Assembly: GCF_024347415.1 (NCBI RefSeq)
Contig: NZ_AP025476.1
Location: forward strand, 3,224,001-3,288,000
DNA: 64,000 bases
Reading direction: 5' to 3'
Origin: Vibrio crassostreae
Lineage (GTDB): Bacteria; Pseudomonadota; Gammaproteobacteria; Enterobacterales; Vibrionaceae
Under the pieces are notes generated by a model. That model made no database searches, was not told where the DNA came from, and saw only the letters and a program-made list of their open reading frames with translations. Made by a program: the position numbers and the translations under genes. Position 1 is the first letter of the stretch, and every line of letters starts with the position of its first letter. This document shows, piece after piece, positions 58,601 to 64,000 of the stretch.

Positions 58601-59694
58601 TCTACCAATGCAGAGATGCGATCTACTGTGCTATCTGCACGTAGAGTGTCTGACATGAATGGACCGTGATCTAGGTCATTCGTGAACAGAGTTTGTAGAG
58701 CCTTGTGGCCTGCTTGAGACAGGTTAGCAAGTGCTTCTAGGCTAATCTCTTGGTTCGCGCCAACGATGATCTCGCCAGTTGCTTCATTGATGTAATCTTT
58801 AGATGCAACTTTACCAACGATGTACTCTACTGGTACTTCGATGTGCTCAACGCCATCTTTTTCAAGTTGACGGATATGGCGAGCAGTAACACGACGACCA
58901 GTCTCAACGTAAGTTTTGCCGTTTGCTTCGATGTCGAATGACGCAGTTTCACCACGTAGACGATCAGGAACCAACTCCATAAGAAGAGTTTGGTCTTTAA
59001 CTTCGAAGTTCACTTTGTCGAAGAACAGATCAAGGATCTCTTCAGTCGATTTACCAAGTGCACGAAGAATAATCGATGCTGGTAGCTTACGACGACGGTC
59101 GATACGTACGAATAAGTTATCCTTAGGATCGAACTCAAAGTCTAACCATGAGCCACGGTAAGGAATTACACGTGCGTTATAAAGAACTTTACCTGATGAG
59201 TGGGTCTTACCCTTATCACTGTCGAAGAACACGCCTGGGCTTCGGTGCAGCTGGGATACGATAACCCTCTCGGTACCATTAATTACGAAAGTACCATTGT
59301 CTGTCATAAGCGGAATTTCGCCCATGTAGACTTCTTGTTCTTTAATGTCTTTTACAGTACCTGCTGGTGCATCTCGATCAAAGATAACTAGACGTAGTTT
59401 TACGCGTAGTGGCTTTGAGTAAGTAACACCGCGGATTTGACATTCTTTAACGTCAAAAACTGGCTCACCAAGACGGTAGCTAACGTATTGCAGCTCAGAA
59501 TTGCCGTTGTAGCTCTGAATTGGAAATACAGAACGGAAAGCAGCTTCAAGACCGTATTGACCTTCTGGATCCTGTTCGATGAATTTGTCGAAAGAATCAA
59601 GCTGGATCGATAACAGGTATGGAATGTCCAAAACTTGTGGACGAGTACCAAAATCCTTACGGATGCGCTTTTTCTCGGTATAAGAGTAAACCAT
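55666..59694 (-). CDS. rpoB: RNA polymerase beta subunit
   Basis: 1342 residues from ATG 59694 ([16 protein letters not shown], the family start), with GAGG 6 bases upstream. The ORF continues 31 codons further to 59787 but that part is spacer. The rifampicin-contact region reads [15 protein letters not shown] and [11 protein letters not shown], the sensitive-type residues. Core motifs [13 protein letters not shown] and [15 protein letters not shown] are intact. Separated from rplL by an attenuator-like hairpin. Confidence 0.98.
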   Translation of the reverse strand: MVYSYTEKKRIRKDFGTRPQVLDIPYLLSIQLDSFDKFIEQDPEGQYGLEAAFRSVFPIQSYNGNSELQYVSYRLGEPVFDVKECQIRGVTYSKPLRVKLRLVIFDRDAPAGTVKDIKEQEVYMGEIPLMTDNGTFVINGTERVIVSQLHRSPGVFFDSDKGKTHSSGKVLYNARVIPYRGSWLDFEFDPKDNLFVRIDRRRKLPASIILRALGKSTEEILDLFFDKVNFEVKDQTLLMELVPDRLRGETASFDIEANGKTYVETGRRVTARHIRQLEKDGVEHIEVPVEYIVGKVASKDYINEATGEIIVGANQEISLEALANLSQAGHKALQTLFTNDLDHGPFMSDTLRADSTVDRISALVEIYRMMRPGEPPTKEAAESLFESLFFSEERYDLSTVGRMKFNSSIEREEEEERGTLDESDIIEVMKKLIGIRNGIGEVDDIDHLGNRRIRSVGEMAENQFRVGLVRVERAVKERLSLGDLDAIMPQDLINAKPISAAVKEFFGSSQLSQFMDQNNPLSEVTHKRRISALGPGGLTRERAGFEVRDVHVTHYGRLCPIETPEGPNIGLINSLSAFARCNDYGFLETPYRRVVDGVVTEEVDYLSAIQEGQFVIAQANTILTEEGTFADELITARQKGESGLHPRDHVDYMDVATNQVVSIAASLIPFLEHDDANRALMGANMQRQAVPTLKADKPLVGTGIERNIAVDSGVTAVAKRGGQVQSVDASRIVVKVNEDELVPGEAGIDIYNLTKYTRSNQNTCINQRPTVLPGEPVARGDVLADGPSTDLGELALGQNMRIAFMPWNGYNFEDSILVSERVVQEDRFTTIHIQELSCVARDTKLGSEEITADIPNVGESALSKLDESGIVYIGAEVKGGDILVGKVTPKGETQLTPEEKLLRAIFGEKASDVKDTSLRVPNSVSGTIIDVQVFTRDGVEKDKRALEIEQMQLKEAKKDLTEEFQILEGGLLNRVKAVLLSGGYSEAKLDTIGRKQWLEQVLEDDALQTQLEQLAEQWDELKADFDKKFETKRRKITQGDDLAPGVLKIVKVYLAVKRRIQPGDKMAGRHGNKGVISKINPVEDMPYDEKGQPVDIVLNPLGVPSRMNIGQILEVHLGLAAKGIGDKINQMVKEQQELHKFREFLQKVYDLGDTRQKVDIAELSDDQVRTLIKNLRGGLPIATPVFDGASESLIKELLKLGDLPESGQLKLFDGRTGDSFERPVTVGYMYMLKLNHLVDDKMHARSTGSYSLVTQQPLGGKAQFGGQRFGEMEVWALEAYGAAYTLQEMLTVKSDDVNGRTKMYKNIVDGNHSMEPGMPESFNVLLKEIRSLGINIELEDEE

Positions 59695-59866
59695 GGGGTT
59701 CCTCAGCTCGCTGATAAGTGACCCAAACCACCCAAAACACTCTTCAGAGGGGGTGGTGACAAACAGCTGTTTAGTGGTAGTGAACAATCATTTCGAAAAA
59801 ATGACTGTTTTTTTGCTCGGATTATGACGGTTAAACAGCGGAAATTTCGTCATAGCCCTACAGCGC

Positions 59867-59897
59867 AAAAAGGCCGGTGGTTAATAAACCACCAGCC
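59867..59897 (-). terminator. Attenuator hairpin between rplL and rpoB
   Basis: Eleven-position stem GGCTGGTGGTT / AACCACCGGCC on the minus strand with a 4-nt loop and a U5 run, 33 bp after the rplL stop. E. coli has a partial terminator here that lowers rpoBC relative to L7/L12. The remaining spacer 59695-59866 contains a weaker TCATTT / AAATGA hairpin near 59790. Confidence 0.82.
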
Positions 59898-59929
59898 ATT
59901 AGCCTTGCGGCTATGAAATTAAGTAATAA

Positions 59930-60298
59930 TTACTTGATTTCAACAGAAGCGCCAGCTTCTTCTAGCTGTGCTTTAAGAGCTTCAGCTTCAGCTTTGTCAA
60001 CGCCTTCTTTAAGCGCTGCAGGAGCTGAGTCTACAAGACCTTTAGCTTCTTTAAGACCTAGGCCAGTTGCGCCACGTACAGCTTTGATAACTTGTACTTT
60101 GTTAGCGCCAGCAGCAGTTAGGATAACGTCGAATTCAGTTTGCTCAGCAGCAGCGTCACCGCCAGCTGCGCCGCCAGCTACAACAGCAGCAGCTGCAGTA
60201 ACGCCGAATTTCTCTTCCATAGCTTCGATAAGCTCAACAACTTGCATTACAGACATTTCTGCAACTGCGTCTAGGATTTGCTCGTTAGTAATAGACAT
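59930..60298 (-). CDS. rplL: Ribosomal protein L7/L12
   Basis: Stalk protein that recruits translation factors. The 122 residues have an N-terminal dimerisation domain, an Ala/Gly-rich hinge (about 33-52), and the C-terminal [20 protein letters not shown] factor-binding face. Four copies bind L10, encoded just upstream (57 bp). Confidence 0.98.
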   Translation of the reverse strand: MSITNEQILDAVAEMSVMQVVELIEAMEEKFGVTAAAAVVAGGAAGGDAAAEQTEFDVILTAAGANKVQVIKAVRGATGLGLKEAKGLVDSAPAALKEGVDKAEAEALKAQLEEAGASVEIK

Positions 60299-60355
60299 AA
60301 CAATTCTCTTTTAAGTCAACAATAAGTTTAAATAGCAACCAGTGAAAAGCAAGGC

Positions 60356-60850
60356 TTATGCCGCAGCTTCTTCTTTTTGGTCGCGAACAGCAGCGATAGT
60401 ACGAACCAGCTTGCCAGCAGAAGCTTCTTTCATGCACATCATTAGGCGTGCGATAGCTTCGTCGTAAGTTGGTAGTGTCGCTAGTACTTCAGCATCAGTA
60501 ACTGCGCCTTCAAATGCAGCAGCTTTGATCTCGAAATCTTTATTCTCTTTAGCGAAGTCTTTGAAAAGACGCGCTGCAGCACCTGGGTGCTCATTAGAGA
60601 ATGCGATCAGAGTTGGACCAGTGAAAGTGTCTACTAGACACTCGTAGTCTGTACCCTGAACCGCACGGCGTGCTAGTGTGTTACGAACAACTTTCATGTA
60701 AACACCCGCTTCGCGAGCTTGTTTACGTAGAGAAGTCATTGCGCCAACTTCAACGCCACGAGAATCAGCTACAACTGCAGAAAGTGCACCACTGGCAGCT
60801 TCGTTGACTTCAGCAACAATTGCTTTTTTGTCTTGAAGATTTAAAGCCAT
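60356..60850 (-). CDS. rplJ: Ribosomal protein L10
   Basis: Stalk base protein. The 164 residues begin [15 protein letters not shown]. The rRNA-binding N-domain contains [15 protein letters not shown] and the C-terminal helix binds L12 dimers. In E. coli the L10-L12 complex represses its own mRNA through the rplJ leader; the 250-bp spacer upstream is the right place for that. Confidence 0.98.
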   Translation of the reverse strand: MALNLQDKKAIVAEVNEAASGALSAVVADSRGVEVGAMTSLRKQAREAGVYMKVVRNTLARRAVQGTDYECLVDTFTGPTLIAFSNEHPGAAARLFKDFAKENKDFEIKAAAFEGAVTDAEVLATLPTYDEAIARLMMCMKEASAGKLVRTIAAVRDQKEEAAA

Positions 60851-61060
60851 TTGGATTAACCTCTGGTTGTGATTACAGCACTCAATACAAAATGTAATGA
60901 GCGTTTACGATGTTATTTAAAAATGAATAAATTCACTTCAAACCACAACATCGCCTACGTAGGTTTTATTAAGCTATCAATAATCTAATGAAAATCGACA
61001 GCGCCTACGGTCTTGGGATAGATGATTTCAAATTGCTTCAAAACCACCCAACCACAAATA
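60851..61060 (-). promoter_or_regulatory. rplJ leader (probable L10-L12 autoregulatory region)
   Basis: About 210 nt without an ORF between the predicted rplJ promoter and start. Repeated GCCTACG(T/G) segments at about 60952-60960 and 61000-61007 could pair in a multi-branched leader. Function is assigned by analogy with E. coli; I cannot fold it reliably by eye. Confidence 0.45.
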
Positions 61061-61099
61061 TTAGGCGCAGAAGTATACACTAAATCTGCGCCTAAGCAA
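61061..61099 (-). promoter_or_regulatory. rplJ promoter inside an 11-bp inverted repeat
   Basis: On the minus strand -35 TTGCTT (61094-61099) and -10 TATACT (61072-61077) are 16 bp apart. The perfect arms TTAGGCGCAGA (61061-61071) and TCTGCGCCTAA (61085-61095) bracket the -10 element. No U-run follows, so it is not a standard terminator of rplA. Confidence 0.55.
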
Positions 61100-61100
61100 A

Positions 61101-61805
61101 TTAGTTTGCTTGAGTGTCAAGACTAGCTTGATCAACAGCAACACCAGCACCCATCGTAGTAGAGATGCTTACTTTCTTCAGGTAAGTACCCTTAGCTGAA
61201 GAAGGCTTAGCTTTCTTAAGAGCAACTAGAAGAGCTTCTAGGTTCTCTTGAAGCTGGTTAGCTTCGAAAGATGCTTTACCGATAGTAGTGTGGATGATGC
61301 CGTTCTTGTCGTTACGGTAACGAACCTGACCAGCTTTAGCGTTCTTAACCGCTTCAGCAACGTTAGGAGTTACAGTACCAACTTTAGGGTTTGGCATAAG
61401 GCCGCGTGGACCTAGGATTGTACCTAGTTGACCAACAACACGCATTGCATCTGGAGAAGCAACAACAACGTCGAAGTTCATTTCGCCTTTTTTCACTTGC
61501 TCAGCAAGATCTTCCATACCAACGATATCTGCGCCAGCTGCTTTAGCTGCTTCTGCGTTTGCACCTTGAGTGAACACAGCAACACGGATGTCACGGCCAG
61601 TACCGTGAGGTAGCACAGTTGCGCCACGAACGTTTTGGTCAGATTTACGAGCATCGATGCCTAGGTTAACAGCAACATCTACAGACTCAACGAATTTAGC
61701 AGTCGCTAGTTCTTTAAGAAGAGCAACAGCTTCGTTGATTTCGTATTCTTTAGTCGCGTCAACTTTGTCGCGGATTACGCGCATACGCTTAGTAAGTTTA
61801 GCCAT
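61101..61805 (-). CDS. rplA: Ribosomal protein L1
   Basis: L1-stalk protein and translational repressor of its own rplKA mRNA in E. coli. The 234 residues match, with [16 protein letters not shown] and the signature [16 protein letters not shown]. It starts 4 bp after rplK, so translation is coupled. Confidence 0.98.
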   Translation of the reverse strand: MAKLTKRMRVIRDKVDATKEYEINEAVALLKELATAKFVESVDVAVNLGIDARKSDQNVRGATVLPHGTGRDIRVAVFTQGANAEAAKAAGADIVGMEDLAEQVKKGEMNFDVVVASPDAMRVVGQLGTILGPRGLMPNPKVGTVTPNVAEAVKNAKAGQVRYRNDKNGIIHTTIGKASFEANQLQENLEALLVALKKAKPSSAKGTYLKKVSISTTMGAGVAVDQASLDTQAN

Positions 61806-61809
61806 GATC

Positions 61810-62238
61810 TTATCCCTCTACCACTAGGCCCATTGAACGAGCAGTACCAGCAATAGAACGCTTCATTGCTTCGATGTCAGCACCAGTCATATCAGCAGCT
61901 TTAGTTTCTGCGATTTCCTGTACTTGAGCGTCAGTTACAGTACCAACTTTCTCAGTGTTTGGACGACCTGAACCAGACTTAACGCCAGCAGCTTTCTTAA
62001 GAAGAACAGCAGCAGGTGGAGTCTTAGTTACGAACGTGAAAGAACGGTCGTTGTAAACAGTAATAACTACTGGAGTAGGTAGACCTTTCTCAACAGACTC
62101 TGTTTTTGCGTTGAACGCTTTACAGAATTCCATGATGTTCACGCCGTGTTGACCTAGAGCAGGACCAACCGGTGGACTTGGGTTTGCCATACCAGCTGCA
62201 ACTTGCAGTTTGATATAAGCTTCAACTTTCTTAGCCAT
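61810..62238 (-). CDS. rplK: Ribosomal protein L11
   Basis: GTPase-centre protein, substrate of PrmA (gene at 36842-37729). The 142 residues have the N-terminal [29 protein letters not shown] and the C-terminal 23S-binding domain with [13 protein letters not shown] promoter is expected in the 62239-62326 spacer. Confidence 0.98.
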   Translation of the reverse strand: MAKKVEAYIKLQVAAGMANPSPPVGPALGQHGVNIMEFCKAFNAKTESVEKGLPTPVVITVYNDRSFTFVTKTPPAAVLLKKAAGVKSGSGRPNTEKVGTVTDAQVQEIAETKAADMTGADIEAMKRSIAGTARSMGLVVEG

Positions 62239-62326
62239 GATATTTCCTAATATTTTGGGTACATGCGCTAGCCGTAAGGCGAGCTCCCCATAAATTCAAT
62301 TAACTCTTTTTTACTTCCGAAGAAGC

Positions 62327-62363
62327 AAAAAGGCGCGAAATTATAATCATAATTCGCGCCTTT
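62327..62363 (-). terminator. Terminator downstream of nusG
   Basis: Long stem AAAGGCGCGAA (62329-62339) with TTCGCGCCTTT (62353-62363), extended by inner A+T pairs with one bulge; U5 on the minus strand. Separates secE-nusG from rplKAJL-rpoBC. Confidence 0.92.
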
Positions 62364-62451
62364 AACAACCCTAAAAAGGTGATTTTTTATACTCTTTTAT
62401 TTTGAACAACTTATGAAGTATTTATCCACAGCTTGCTCAAAGGTCAGAGTT

Positions 62452-63000
62452 TTAGTCCAGTTTTTCAACCTGACCAAATTCAAGCTCAACTGGTGTTGCA
62501 CGACCAAAGATCGATACAGATACCTTAATGCGGCTTTTCTCGTAATCTACTTCTTCAACAGTACCGTTGAAGTCAGCAAATGGACCATCGTTCACACGAA
62601 CCACTTCACCCGCTTCGAACATTGTCTTAGGACGTGGAGACTCGCTCGCTTTCTCTAGACGGTTCAAGATAGCATCAGCTTCTTTATCAGTGATTGGTGC
62701 AGGACGATCAGAGGTACCACCAATGAAGCCCATAACACGCGGAATGCTGCGTACTAAGTGCCATGATTCATCATTCATGATCATTTGAACTAATACGTAG
62801 CCAGGGAAGAATTTACGTTCACTTTTACGACGTTGGCCAGCACGCATTTCCACTACTTCTTCAGTAGGTACTAGCACATCGCCAAATAGTTCTTCCATGT
62901 TGTGCATTTTAATATGCTCGCGTAGCGACTGTGCAACACGACCTTCAAAGCCAGAAAAGGCTTGAACTACATACCAACGTTTTTTTGGAGCTTCACTCAT
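62452..63000 (-). CDS. nusG: Transcription termination/antitermination protein NusG
   Basis: Binds RNA polymerase, Rho and S10. The 182 residues have the NGN domain ([41 protein letters not shown]) and the C-terminal KOW motif ([20 protein letters not shown]). It starts 13 bp after secE. Confidence 0.98.
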   Translation of the reverse strand: MSEAPKKRWYVVQAFSGFEGRVAQSLREHIKMHNMEELFGDVLVPTEEVVEMRAGQRRKSERKFFPGYVLVQMIMNDESWHLVRSIPRVMGFIGGTSDRPAPITDKEADAILNRLEKASESPRPKTMFEAGEVVRVNDGPFADFNGTVEEVDYEKSRIKVSVSIFGRATPVELEFGQVEKLD

Positions 63001-63013
63001 GAATCAGAACCCT

Positions 63014-63391
63014 CTACACCCCAGTTGCTAGAGAAACTAGACGGACCATAATGCCGTCAATTCCCCAAAGCACTAGAGACATAACAATACATACAGCTAA
63101 AACGATCAATGTAGTTTGCATAGTTTCTTGGCGAGTAGGCCAAACAACTTTACGAATCTCCATACGAGATTCTTTTGCAAAATCGATCGCAGCTTTACCT
63201 TTAGTTGTTGTTGCTGCAACGCCTAGTGCGGCAGCAATCAGCACAACTACACCTGCAGCGCGAATTACAACAGACAATTCACCATACAGGTAATTACCCA
63301 CAACAGCAGCAGCCAACAGAACAAAAGCGACAATCCACTTCATTGTATCTGCTGCACCTGAGCTATCAGGAGTTTCAGCGTTTGCTTTCAT
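63014..63391 (-). CDS. secE: Preprotein translocase subunit SecE
   Basis: Stabilises SecY in the translocon. The 125 residues have three hydrophobic helices (about 18-35, 43-60, 95-118), like the E. coli form. The conserved amphipathic [20 protein letters not shown] precedes the last helix. Spacer 63392-63567 to tuf shows only a small TTTGCT-AAG-AGCAAA hairpin. Confidence 0.96.
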   Translation of the reverse strand: MKANAETPDSSGAADTMKWIVAFVLLAAAVVGNYLYGELSVVIRAAGVVVLIAAALGVAATTTKGKAAIDFAKESRMEIRKVVWPTRQETMQTTLIVLAVCIVMSLVLWGIDGIMVRLVSLATGV

Positions 63392-63567
63392 AAAACCAAC
63401 CTGTGATAAGTCTTAAATATAGACGACAATAACCCCGCTGTTGCAGGGCACATTCCTTTGCGTTGCAAAACAACACATCTAACAGTCATTTTAGTCAAAA
63501 AGACCGTTTAATTCTTTGCTAAGAGCAAAAATCGATGTCAAAACATCCAACTCTTTTTTTAGCGCAG

Positions 63568-63595
63568 AAAAAGGGCATCAAATGATGCCCTTTTT
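63568..63595 (-). terminator. Terminator of tuf
   Basis: Thirteen-base-pair stem AAAAAGGGCATCA / TGATGCCCTTTTT with a 2-nt centre; symmetric, so it also works on the minus strand. Confidence 0.93.
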
Positions 63596-63614
63596 ACTAG
63601 TGGTTCGTCAAATC

Positions 63615-64000
63615 TTATGCAAAGATTTTAGCTACAACACCAGCACCAACTGTACGGCCACCTTCGCGGATTGCGAAACGTAGACCTTCGTCCATTGCGA
63701 TTGGAGCGATTAGCTCAACAGTCATTTGAACGTTGTCACCTGGCATTACCATTTCTACGCCTTCTGGTAGAGTGATGTCGCCTGTTACGTCAGTTGTACG
63801 GAAGTAGAACTGTGGACGGTAACCTTTGAAGAAAGGAGTGTGACGGCCGCCTTCGTCTTTAGAAAGTACGTATACTTCAGACTCAAACTTAGTGTGTGGG
63901 TTGATAGAACCTTTCGCAGAAAGTACTTGACCACGTTCAACGTCATCACGCTTAGTACCACGTAGAAGTGCACCAACGTTCTCACCTGCACGACCTTCGT
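63615..64000 (-). CDS. tuf: Elongation factor Tu, C-terminal part (cut by window)
   Basis: Delivers aminoacyl-tRNA to the ribosome. The frame is open from the right edge to the TAA at 63615-63617, about 127 residues covering part of domain 2 and domain 3. Recognisable pieces are [42 protein letters not shown], and the C-terminal [14 protein letters not shown]. Position before secE makes it the tufB-type copy. The start is outside the window. Confidence 0.97.
   Translation of the reverse strand, partial: EGRAGENVGALLRGTKRDDVERGQVLSAKGSINPHTKFESEVYVLSKDEGGRHTPFFKGYRPQFYFRTTDVTGDITLPEGVEMVMPGDNVQMTVELIAPIAMDEGLRFAIREGGRTVGAGVVAKIFA

Noticed and set aside
59695..59787. N-terminal extension of rpoB to 59787
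   Set aside because: The 31 extra residues are spacer sequence. MVYSYTEKK with its GAGG SD is the family start.
59877..60314. 145-residue ORF opposite rplL
   Set aside because: Low-complexity Ala/Ser shadow of the Ala-rich L7/L12 gene.

Overview
The window reads as a core chromosomal segment of a Vibrio (gammaproteobacteria, Vibrionaceae). This rests on gene order: cpxA-sodA-trmL-fxsA-aspA-dcuA, dsbD-crbR-nhaP2-DUF4212/SSS symporter, aroQ-accB-accC, dusB-fis, purH-purD, yjaH-hupA, yjaG, hemE-nudC-rsd, and tuf-secE-nusG-rplKAJL-rpoBC. Protein sequences are close to those expected for Vibrio. A member of the Splendidus clade is plausible, but I cannot prove species from sequence alone. I see no phage, insertion sequence, CRISPR array, integron, rRNA or tRNA gene. 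Both ends cut genes: cpxA at the left lacks its start, and tuf at the right lacks its N-terminal two thirds.

Layout. (1) 1-6.5 kb: envelope-stress kinase CpxA, Fur-box-led Mn superoxide dismutase, TrmL, FxsA, then aspartase and the DcuA C4-dicarboxylate carrier for anaerobic aspartate/fumarate metabolism. (2) 6.5-15.3 kb: arginine deiminase cluster (YfcC/ArcD-type carrier, arcA, arcC, ornithine carbamoyltransferase), then pyrBI behind a complete UTP-attenuation leader with a 35-residue leader peptide, then an ArgR-family regulator. Carbamoyl phosphate chemistry links these genes. An exact-consensus FNR site and ARG-like boxes suggest control by oxygen and arginine. (3) 15.5-34 kb: dsbD, then an acetate-switch island: response regulator CrbR, NhaP2, two-subunit solute:sodium symporter, a Fur-box-led small gene plus fumC, the transporter-fused hybrid kinase CrbS, an MFS carrier, a cNMP/CBS/nucleotidyltransferase protein (DUF294), a DnaQ-like exonuclease and acetyl-CoA synthetase. 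Regulators and likely targets lie together here. (4) 34-51 kb: housekeeping genes for fatty acid initiation (accBC), prmA, dusB-fis, zntR, purH/purD, hupA, hemE, nudC and rsd. (5) 51.3-64 kb: the rpoC-rpoB-rplLJAK-nusG-secE-tuf block on the minus strand.

The least explained signals are regulatory or concern genes of unknown role. They include a 13-bp hairpin burying the sodA ribosome-binding site and start codon; a 15-bp inverted repeat before dcuA; a candidate ~70-nt small RNA between hemE and nudC with its own promoter, operator-like palindrome and terminator; a G+C-rich foldback between purH and purD; a terminator-like hairpin just before crbS; recurring CTAAAGT-type motifs ahead of acetate-switch genes; and the DUF294/exonuclease pair next to acs. 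Another is an ArgR paralogue whose arginine-pocket Asp pair reads Asn-Asp.
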